30,137 nt of DNA from NCBI GenBank assembly GCA_964581505.1, contig CAZOOR010000030.1:1-30137 (forward strand), in the 5' to 3' direction. This document shows, one piece after another, positions 23,449-30,137 of this stretch. The notes beneath the pieces were generated by a model. The model was not told where the DNA came from, searched no databases, and saw only the letters and a program-made list of their open reading frames with translations. The position numbers and the translations under genes are program-made. Each line of letters starts with the position of its first letter. The first letter of the stretch is position 1. Origin of the DNA: CAZOOR01 sp964581505. Its GTDB lineage: Bacteria > Bacteroidota > Ignavibacteria > Kapaibacteriales > UBA2268.

Positions 23449-25956
23449 TTATACTTCCTCAATCCATTGTGAAATTAATGCCGCAAATTTTTTACTCAAA
23501 GAAACAGCACTATCATAATTATTACTATCGGCAATAACATTGAATGACGGATTTTCCTTATCGGGTAATAGCAACACCCAATCGTCATCAATAATAATTT
23601 TAATCCCCTCGACAAGTTCTCTTTCCTTATCCTCGGAATACTCCATCGCCCGCCTCATTACAGTACCCTTAAACTCCCAGGGACAATTAACTGTCATTTG
23701 CGATTGGTATCTTCTCGGCAATTCTTCGTCAATTTCGGATATTTTTTTGCCTGTCTTTGCTAACATTTCCAAAATCTTGGCAATAGAATACATACCGTCA
23801 GCGGCAAATAGGAAGTCGGTAAAGATGTAACCGCCCCATACACCACCTACAAACAGAACATCTTCATCTTTTGTCGCTTCCATCATTGCAGAATGTGCAT
23901 TACCAATTCTAATAACTTCGACATTATAATCCTTTGCAATAATATCTACTTCCTTACCGGCCGTTACGGATATTGCAATTTTATACGGTTCTCTGTGTTT
24001 ATTTGTTTCGAGAAATAATTTTGCTACAATTGTAAGCAATCTATGCAAAGAATATAGAACACCACGCTCATCAATCAATGAAATTTTCTCTGCACCGGGC
24101 TCAATTACAAAACCCAATTCATAACTGAGAGATTTCATAATTTTTGCAACTTCATCGCCGGGTGCCGTATGCACAGCAGAAACAGGTTTATATTTACTCG
24201 CATCAACAAAGTTATGCAGTGAAAGCAAATCAACCTTCAACTGACCAAGTATATACGGGAAAATAGTTGCAGAAAGTCCGTAACTGTAATCCACCAAAAT
24301 CTTATAATTATGCTCCGCAATTACATCGGATTTAATAGACTGCAAGAATCTGTTTAGATAAATTTCATTAGTTCTTTCAGGATAATAAATCGTCCCGATT
24401 TGTCCGGGCTGAACACGTTTAATATCTTCACCGAAGAAATATCTCTCGACCTTCTTGGTCGTTGCAATTGAAATATCCCGCCCCTCTTTATTGAAAATAA
24501 TAATATCCGTATTCTGGGGATTACGAGGTGAGCGTCTGATATGGAAGCCGCCCGTATATTTTCCCGTCATCAATTCCTGCCGAGTTTGCGGTATTGAAAT
24601 AGTCTGCAAATCATTGACGTGGACACCAACGGAGGAAAGTCCCGATGTTAATGCACGCTTCATTATCCTTGATACTTTGTCAGGGTCGCGACTTGCAAGA
24701 ATATGCGAATTTGTTCCGAATGTCAAACCGATTGCCGCACCTAATTTAGCGCAAAATTCAGGATGTATTTCAAAATTTGAAATACCCGAAATACGAGCAT
24801 CAGTAAATAACTCACGTTGCCATTTCTCTTCCTGCACTAATGAACGCGAAAGTGTAGCTCCGTTATCGACCCGTTTCTTGGGCCACAACTTTATATTTGC
24901 CATCAGCATCACGTTATTCCCAATCTTGCAATCACCGGCAATAAAGACATTCTCAGCAATTGTTGTGGAATTTCCTATTTTACATCTGCTGCAAATTACG
25001 TCATCAGTTAATTCGGCAAAATTTCCAATTTCCACATTGTCCCAAAGCGTAACACCCGAGAGCCTTGCGCCCATTCCAATTTCGCAATTGGAGCCAATAA
25101 CTGTATCCCGAAGTGTAACGTGGTCGTGGATAATTACATTATTTCCAATCAGCACATTCCCCAGAAACTTAGCAGTCGGTGCAATCTGACAGTCCTTTCC
25201 TATTTTAACTTTTTCATCACTTGCAAATAAATCCGGCAATTGCACCTTGCCTTTCAACGTGTCAATTTGCCCATGTTGGTACTCATTTAAGTTACCGACA
25301 TCGCGCCAGTAGCCGTCTGCAATATATCCATAGAGAGGCATTTGTTTTTCCAGCATAAGCGGGAATAAATCCTTGCTGAAATCAAACTCCTCCTGATATG
25401 GGATTAAATCAAGTACATCGGGTTCTAAAATATATATGCCCGTATTAATTGTATCAGAAAAGACCTGTCCCCAGCTCGGCTTTTCGAGAAAACGTACAAT
25501 CTTACCGGTTTGGTCTGTCATTACAATTCCATACTGCAATGGCGAAGGTACACGCGTAAGTAGAATTGTTGCCTTAGCACCTTTTGCCTTGTGAAATTCA
25601 ACCGCTTTTGTAATATCAAAATCAGTCAGAACATCACCGGAAATAATAATAAAGCGGTCATCTTCCAAATGCTCATAAGCATTTTTCACAGCACCCGCAG
25701 TACCGTAATCCGCCTGCGCCAGAACATATTTCATTTTGATATTATGCTTTGAGCCGTCTTCAAAATGCGATGTAATCACATCGGGATAATAATAGAGAAC
25801 CGACACAATATCATTTATATTATGTTTTTTCAAAAGATTAACAATGTGAACCATCATAGGTTTATTGACAATAGGTACCATAGGCTTTGGGATATCCATT
25901 GTCAATGGTCGCAAACGTGTACCGAAGCCACCCGCCATAATTACCGCTTTATTCAT
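23449..25956 (-). CDS. NDP-sugar (mannose-1-phosphate guanylyltransferase-like) pyrophosphorylase with degenerate phosphomannomutase domain
   Basis: An 835-residue protein in three parts. Residues 1-235 are a nucleotidyltransferase with MAGGFGTRLRPLT (7-19), the metal-binding GDVLTDFDI (107-115) and FLEKPSWG. Residues about 245-370 form a left-handed beta-helix of hexapeptides (IGNNVIIHDHV, IGSNCEIGMGA). Residues about 380-835 resemble alpha-D-phosphohexomutase, but its loops are altered: RRSPRNP (474-480) for TASHNP, EPGAEKISLID (619-629) for the DGDxDR metal loop, GGVWGGY (704-710) for GEMSGH and PDKENPSF (798-805) for the phosphate-binding RPSGTEP. A fused guanylyltransferase of this size with a mutase-like domain is known from cyanobacteria. 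The start at 25956 is fixed by GGAGG seven bases upstream. Likely supplies a GDP-sugar for envelope polysaccharide. Confidence 0.88.
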   Translation of the reverse strand: MNKAVIMAGGFGTRLRPLTMDIPKPMVPIVNKPMMVHIVNLLKKHNINDIVSVLYYYPDVITSHFEDGSKHNIKMKYVLAQADYGTAGAVKNAYEHLEDDRFIIISGDVLTDFDITKAVEFHKAKGAKATILLTRVPSPLQYGIVMTDQTGKIVRFLEKPSWGQVFSDTINTGIYILEPDVLDLIPYQEEFDFSKDLFPLMLEKQMPLYGYIADGYWRDVGNLNEYQHGQIDTLKGKVQLPDLFASDEKVKIGKDCQIAPTAKFLGNVLIGNNVIIHDHVTLRDTVIGSNCEIGMGARLSGVTLWDNVEIGNFAELTDDVICSRCKIGNSTTIAENVFIAGDCKIGNNVMLMANIKLWPKKRVDNGATLSRSLVQEEKWQRELFTDARISGISNFEIHPEFCAKLGAAIGLTFGTNSHILASRDPDKVSRIMKRALTSGLSSVGVHVNDLQTISIPQTRQELMTGKYTGGFHIRRSPRNPQNTDIIIFNKEGRDISIATTKKVERYFFGEDIKRVQPGQIGTIYYPERTNEIYLNRFLQSIKSDVIAEHNYKILVDYSYGLSATIFPYILGQLKVDLLSLHNFVDASKYKPVSAVHTAPGDEVAKIMKSLSYELGFVIEPGAEKISLIDERGVLYSLHRLLTIVAKLFLETNKHREPYKIAISVTAGKEVDIIAKDYNVEVIRIGNAHSAMMEATKDEDVLFVGGVWGGYIFTDFLFAADGMYSIAKILEMLAKTGKKISEIDEELPRRYQSQMTVNCPWEFKGTVMRRAMEYSEDKERELVEGIKIIIDDDWVLLLPDKENPSFNVIADSNNYDSAVSLSKKFAALISQWIEEV

Positions 25957-26138
25957 TGCACCCTCCGAAAAATATATTTCACTTCCGCTAAAATGATATA
26001 TCAAAGAAAGATATATAACATCATTGCAATTTATTGATTTTTTAAAAGGATTAAAACTATTTTATTCATTTTATTAAAAAATATTAGCATTTGCATTGTC
26101 ATTCCAAGCAAATCTTTCTTAAACAAACAAATAAATCG

Positions 26139-26146
26139 TATTTTTG
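26139..26146 (+). promoter_or_regulatory. Candidate -7 element of the epimerase/acylase pair
   Basis: TATTTTTG matches TAnnTTTG exactly, 28 bases before the ATG at 26175. The -33 region (26115-26122, CTTTCTTA) is poor, so this is a moderate call. Confidence 0.5.
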
Positions 26147-26174
26147 TAATATATTTTATTATTTCAAAGGGAAA

Positions 26175-27164
26175 ATGTTGAAAGTATTAGTAACAGGTGC
26201 AACGGGATTTATCGGCAGTCATATTGCCGATGCACTTCTGAATAAAGGATACGAAGTCAGATGCACATATAGAAAAACAAGTAATTTGAGATGGTTGAAA
26301 GATAAGCCTCTCGAAACAATCGAAGCCGACTTCTTTGATGTTGAATCATTAAAAGAGGCAGTCCGCGATGTGGATTATATCATTCATTCGGCTGGTGTTG
26401 TTGCCGCGCGTAATTATGAAGGCTTCCTAAAAGGAAATAGAGATGCAACTATTAATCTGCTGAAAGCGGCGGAAGCCACAGCGCCGAACTTGAAACGATT
26501 TGTTCACGTCAGTAGTTTGACTGCCGCCGGACCTGCAAAAAGTCTCGAACAACCAATTACGGAAGATATGCCCCCGAAACCGATTACCGCTTACGGAAGA
26601 AGTAAAATAGCCGCTGAGGAAGAAGTTCGAGCATTCAAGAATAAATTTCCATATACTATTGTACGTCCCACTGCCGTTTACGGACCTCGCGATGTTGCCA
26701 TATTCCAAATGTTCCAAGTTGCACAAAAAGGACTTGGTACACTTATGGGTTTCAATAAAAAATATTTAAACTTGATACACAGTGATGATTTGGTACGCGG
26801 CACAATCCAAGCAATGGAATCCGATAAAGCCGTAAATCAAACATATTTTCTGGCGAGTGAAGAAATTTACAACTGGCAACAAATTATCGATGCCATTAAA
26901 AATGCTTTCAATAGGAAATTTTTCGTTAAAATTCGCATACCCCATTTCTTGATTTATACTATTGCCGGACTGACGGAATTTTTTGGTAAATTTGCTAAAA
27001 ATCCTCCGATATTCAATAAGGACAAAGCAAAAGATTTTGTACAGGAATATTGGATTTGCTCGGTAGAAAAAGCAAAACGAGATTTCGGATATAAACAAAA
27101 AACGTCTTTGGAAGACGGCATTAAACAAACTATTGATTGGTATAAGGATAAAGGCTGGTTGTAA
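26175..27164 (+). CDS. NAD-dependent epimerase/dehydratase (extended SDR)
   Basis: A 329-residue extended short-chain dehydrogenase. The cofactor motif GATGFIG is at residues 8-14, the catalytic Tyr140 and Lys144 are in AYGRSKIAAEE, and Ser113/114 in HVSSL supply the third catalytic residue. The segment TIVRPTAVYGPRDVAIFQ and a late ILICSVEKAKRDFGY-like region (Trp-Ile-Cys-Ser-Val-Glu-Lys-Ala) match NAD-dependent sugar epimerase or 3-beta-HSD-like families. It could act on a nucleotide sugar or a hydrophobic alcohol; the sequence does not decide. The ATG at 26175 has AAGGG just upstream; an upstream in-frame start at 26091 would add an unlikely Cys/Phe-rich leader. The acylase gene starts 5 bases after its stop. 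Confidence 0.88.
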   Translation: MLKVLVTGATGFIGSHIADALLNKGYEVRCTYRKTSNLRWLKDKPLETIEADFFDVESLKEAVRDVDYIIHSAGVVAARNYEGFLKGNRDATINLLKAAEATAPNLKRFVHVSSLTAAGPAKSLEQPITEDMPPKPITAYGRSKIAAEEEVRAFKNKFPYTIVRPTAVYGPRDVAIFQMFQVAQKGLGTLMGFNKKYLNLIHSDDLVRGTIQAMESDKAVNQTYFLASEEIYNWQQIIDAIKNAFNRKFFVKIRIPHFLIYTIAGLTEFFGKFAKNPPIFNKDKAKDFVQEYWICSVEKAKRDFGYKQKTSLEDGIKQTIDWYKDKGWL

Positions 27165-27169
27165 ACAAG

Positions 27170-29707
27170 ATGTTACAGGGATTATTGAGACGATTTTTTT
27201 TCAGGAAGTCATTTGCTATTGCAATGACCGCAATAATTATTCTTGTTGCTTTCTTTTTATTCGTTAGAAAAATTGCATATATATCGGTTCCGGATTCATA
27301 CGAAGCACTTAACTCCGATAAGATAAAACAGAATGTAAAAGTATATTTCAACGCTTTCGGTATCCCCGCCATCGAAGCGGCAAATGAACAGGATTTATTT
27401 TTTGCAACAGGTTATCTGCATGCACGCGATAGACTTTGGCAGATGGATATTATGCGGCGAACCGCTTTTGCAAGGCTCTCTGAAATTTTCGGCAAAGAAA
27501 CTCTTGAACTTGATAAATTTTTTAAAACACTTTCATTCGCCGATATTGTACGCAAAAGCAAGGCAAGATTAGACAAAAAGACATTAGCGGCATTAGATGC
27601 ATATTCAGCGGGCATAAATAAATTTATTGAAGAACATAGCTCGGAATTATCTTTTGAATTTCAAGCATTGGATTACCTACCCGAAAATTGGTCGCCCTCC
27701 GATTGTATTGCTATTAGCAAATTAATGGCTTTCGATATGAGCATTGGATTTATAAATGATATTTGTATCGCAGAAATAAGTGAAATAACGGGTGTTCGCA
27801 ATGCTCTTTCTCTTATTACAAAAACAACATTCGACAGCCCTTGTGTATGCGACCCGTACGCCAATCCACCTAAAAAATTCAAACACCCAAAACCGCCCGT
27901 TGACAGTCTATCGCAACATATTCAGGATTCACTTAAAACCGCTCTCCACTCCGAAAATATATTCGGCAATTTGCATTCATTGTTAAGAAACAGCGCCCTT
28001 ACATATAATTCAGGCGGCAGTAATTCTGTAGTGGTTAAAAGCAGTAATGACAGTAACAGCCTGATACTTGCCAATGACCCGCATTTAAAATTACAGCTAC
28101 CTTCCTATTGGTATCAAATGCAAGCAATTAGCCCGAAGTTCAACGTAACAGGGCTGATGCTACCGGGTTCTCCTTTCTTTTTAATTGGAAGGAACAAACA
28201 TATTGCTTGGGGTATAACCGTATTAATGCTGGACGATTGCGACTTTTTTATCGAAAGAATTGCAGATAACAATGAGAAATATTACTTAACGCCAGGCGGT
28301 AAAAAGAAATTCAAATACAGAGCGGACACAATTAAAATTAAAGGAGAAGAACCACTATATTTTTATACACGTCTTACAGAACGCTCCGCTGTTATTTCGG
28401 ATAACTATATTATGAAAAGTCCGCAATACCTGTTAGACTTGAAAAACGATACAAGTGCAGATTATAGTTTCTACGATAAATTCTTGCTTACATATTCTTG
28501 GACAGGTAGCAGAGCTTCACGTGAATTGCAATCATTATACGAAGTGAATAAAGCAAGAAATTGGAAGGGATTTAATCGCGCTTTGAACAAATGGGCGTCT
28601 CCCGGATTGAACTGGACTTATGCCGACAAAAATGGGAATATGGGTATAAAACCGGCAGGTATTGTTCCGAGACGTAATAAGACAAATCCACTCATTCCTA
28701 ATCCGGGCTGGATGCAGGACTATAGTTGGAAGGGTTTTATTATGCCTAAGGATTTACCGAAAATATATAACCCACCTAAGGGATTTGTTGCAAGTACAAA
28801 CAACAAAACATCTCGTTCCTTTGGTACATTTATTTCATACTACTACGAACCACCATCACGTATTCGCAGAATAGAAGAAATTATTCGTCTGCAAAAATAC
28901 TTCGGCATTCGCGATGCCCAGATTTTACAATTAGATAATTACTCATATTATGCTCGCGAAATGCTATTTCACGTTCTACCTATTCTTAATAAGTATTCAA
29001 ATAGATTTAGCAAAACAGAACGCAAAGCATTTGCGGAATTAACAAAGTGGGATTATATTTTTTCACCGGCTTATGTTGGTCCAACAATCTGGAATTCTTT
29101 TTATAAACATCTGATTTACAATACATTTTATAACAAAATGGGAGAAAGGCTTTTCAGGTCATTCACATATATTTCTTGGTTCTCGGCAAGCAAAGTTTTA
29201 TCAATGGTCAGGAATAATGATTCGCTCTGGTTTGATAATATTAAAACTCGTAAAATTGAGGGAAGAGACGATATTGTATTAAAAAGTTTTGCCGATGCAG
29301 TCAGCGAATTAATCAATCGTTTTGCTCAGAACGATTTATCTAAATGGAGGCTTGAACACCAGCAAAAGCTTGAACTTAACCATCTATTGAGCAAGAACAA
29401 ATTTTTAAAACCGGCTGTGGACGGGGGAACATATATTATGCCCGGCACTTACACTGCAATCAACAAGGCGGATTGGCACCCTTACACCGACTACAAAGTT
29501 AGTGTCGGTGCGTCGGCACGCTTTGTTACAGATATGAGCGTTCCTACTGTATATTTCTCTATACTTGGCGGCAGTTCCGGCGACCCCAAAAGCCCGCATT
29601 ATAAAGACCAAGCACTCTTTTTTATCAACGGCGGATATATAAAATACAATCTCGCCCCATCTCTTAATGAAGATAACACTCTCGGCTTGGAATTTTTCCC
29701 TGAATAA
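27170..29707 (+). CDS. Penicillin acylase-family N-terminal-nucleophile hydrolase
   Basis: An 845-residue amidase with an N-terminal membrane anchor (hydrophobic about 15-33 after RRFFFRK), so it faces the periplasm. The alpha-chain region includes GIPAIEA, ATGYLHARDRLWQMDIMRR and LDAYSAGINKFI. The predicted self-cleavage site is Gly283-Ser284 in SGGSNSVVV, giving the beta-chain nucleophile Ser284. Downstream are LANDPHLKLQLPSYWYQ, LPGSPFFLIGRNKHIAWGIT and, near the end, the segment GGTYIMPGTYTAI. The family cleaves amide bonds of beta-lactams, N-acyl-homoserine lactones or N-acyl amino acids; the natural substrate is not known here. The precursor length is normal. Downstream of the epimerase gene by 5 bases, in one unit. 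Confidence 0.92.
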   Translation: MLQGLLRRFFFRKSFAIAMTAIIILVAFFLFVRKIAYISVPDSYEALNSDKIKQNVKVYFNAFGIPAIEAANEQDLFFATGYLHARDRLWQMDIMRRTAFARLSEIFGKETLELDKFFKTLSFADIVRKSKARLDKKTLAALDAYSAGINKFIEEHSSELSFEFQALDYLPENWSPSDCIAISKLMAFDMSIGFINDICIAEISEITGVRNALSLITKTTFDSPCVCDPYANPPKKFKHPKPPVDSLSQHIQDSLKTALHSENIFGNLHSLLRNSALTYNSGGSNSVVVKSSNDSNSLILANDPHLKLQLPSYWYQMQAISPKFNVTGLMLPGSPFFLIGRNKHIAWGITVLMLDDCDFFIERIADNNEKYYLTPGGKKKFKYRADTIKIKGEEPLYFYTRLTERSAVISDNYIMKSPQYLLDLKNDTSADYSFYDKFLLTYSWTGSRASRELQSLYEVNKARNWKGFNRALNKWASPGLNWTYADKNGNMGIKPAGIVPRRNKTNPLIPNPGWMQDYSWKGFIMPKDLPKIYNPPKGFVASTNNKTSRSFGTFISYYYEPPSRIRRIEEIIRLQKYFGIRDAQILQLDNYSYYAREMLFHVLPILNKYSNRFSKTERKAFAELTKWDYIFSPAYVGPTIWNSFYKHLIYNTFYNKMGERLFRSFTYISWFSASKVLSMVRNNDSLWFDNIKTRKIEGRDDIVLKSFADAVSELINRFAQNDLSKWRLEHQQKLELNHLLSKNKFLKPAVDGGTYIMPGTYTAINKADWHPYTDYKVSVGASARFVTDMSVPTVYFSILGGSSGDPKSPHYKDQALFFINGGYIKYNLAPSLNEDNTLGLEFFPE

Positions 29708-29741
29708 ATGCCTCTTTTTGTTTTGTAAATATATACTCACA

Positions 29742-30068
29742 CGACAAAGCGCGTGGCTGTTAAACATTGTCCTCACCCCGGCCCTCTCCCAAAGGGCGAG
29801 GGAGAAACAGCCACTGCCTTTATCTCCTCTCCCGTTGGGAGAGGATTAAGGTGAGGGGATAAAAAAAATACTAAACAGCCGACCCTCACCCCGGCCCTCT
29901 CCCAAAGGGCGAGGGAGAAACAGCCGACCTCTCTGTCGCTTCGCGACATCTCTCCTTAGCAAGGAGAGAAAAAAAGTTCGTCATGCTGAGCCGCAGGCGA
30001 AGCATCCATGCCTTCTGCCCCCTCTCGGGAGGGGGTACGGGGGTGGGTTCAAGAGCAACAAACAGCCG
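29742..30068. repeat. Gene-free array of palindromic intergenic repeats
   Basis: The stretch from 29708 to the window end holds no credible gene. It has two direct copies of a ~43-base unit beginning CCTCACCCCGGCCCTCTCCC (29771-29812 and 29884-29925) and one inverted related copy (29822-29858, perfect stem CCTCTCCC/GGGAGAGG). Also present are the hairpins TGTCGC-TTC-GCGACA (29934-29948), CTCTCCTT-AGC-AAGGAGAG (29950-29968), ATGCT/AGCAT around 29983-30005 in GTCATGCTGAGCCGCAGGCG, and CCCCCTC-TCGG-GAGGGGG (30018-30035). GC content is much higher than the flanks. The copies resemble REP-like intergenic elements seen in many bacterial genomes. Their ends are CAGCC/GGCTG tags shared with the repeat block at 7158-7314. 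Confidence 0.85.
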
Positions 30069-30137
30069 CGAACACCCCGCCACTAAAGGCAAAACAGCAA
30101 AAAAAATACTTTAATAACAGATAGAAAATTATTATTT

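Noticed and set aside
24455..25189. 244-residue plus-strand frame inside the pyrophosphorylase gene
   Set aside because: It mirrors the repetitive beta-helix coding region on the opposite strand; no domain and no promoter or ribosome site.
26091..26174. Upstream 28-residue extension of the epimerase
   Set aside because: It spans the -7 element and lacks family similarity; the ATG at 26175 has AAGGG upstream and begins right at the Rossmann strand.
29405..29776. Minus-strand reading frame across the acylase 3' end and repeat region
   Set aside because: It is antisense to a strongly supported gene, has no recognisable domain and starts within the repeat array.
29667..30092. Short reading frames within the terminal repeat array
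   Set aside because: Their composition follows the palindromic repeats (Pro/Arg/Leu-rich) and they are antisense to or inside repeat units; no start signals or domains.

Overview
The window looks like a low-GC chromosome piece from a member of the Bacteroidota/Chlorobiota (FCB) group, plausibly near Ignavibacteria or Kapabacteria; the exact lineage is an inference. Support comes from two proteins ending in type IX secretion (T9SS) sorting domains, several promoters with the Bacteroidota -7 element TAnnTTTG (clearest at 8812-8843), mostly weak Shine-Dalgarno sequences, a lipid A gene cluster (outer membrane present) and a POT-type transporter. Most of the window is ordinary chromosomal gene content. 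There is no phage, transposase, CRISPR array or integrase.

Layout, left part: a tRNA-Ser(GCU) lies at the left edge (minus strand). It is followed by an SDR oxidoreductase and a TraB/GumN-type secreted protein in one minus-strand unit. Divergent from these is a two-gene plus-strand unit: an ECF sigma factor and a 528-residue membrane protein. That protein has an anti-sigma-like N-terminus, one transmembrane helix and a T9SS C-terminal sorting domain, and it is the most unusual item here. On the minus strand follow adenine deaminase and, upstream of it, an RsmI-family methyltransferase. The latter ends in a 15-residue Arg/Ser/Gly repeat tail in which the assembly is broken by 100 Ns; the reading frame shows that the gap length is a placeholder. 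A repeat-rich intergenic stretch, a POT-family transporter and a secreted 976-residue Asp-box/fibronectin-III protein with a T9SS tail come next.

Layout, middle: a minus-strand run carries dnaE, a 65-residue membrane protein, an outer-membrane barrel candidate, folD and a RluA-type pseudouridine synthase. The dnaE start faces a plus-strand operon of lpxB, a DUF374 acyltransferase, lpxK, a lipoprotein of the peptidase C26 (gamma-glutamyl hydrolase) family and a leaderless M23-like protein. The first four genes overlap or nearly touch. The last two are in the same frame, separated by one TGA and two codons.

Layout, right: an EIIA(Ntr)-like protein lies downstream of a large NDP-sugar pyrophosphorylase fused to a phosphomannomutase-like domain whose catalytic loops are all degraded. 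Divergent from it is a plus-strand pair, an NAD-dependent epimerase and a membrane-anchored penicillin-acylase-family hydrolase. The last 430 bases contain no gene but a dense array of palindromic intergenic repeats. Pieces of this array recur about 22.6 kb away at 7158-7314, partly in inverted orientation.

Taken together, the lpx genes, sugar-nucleotide enzyme, epimerase, periplasmic hydrolases and T9SS cargo give the window an envelope-biogenesis flavour, with replication (dnaE), one-carbon metabolism (folD) and RNA modification genes interspersed.
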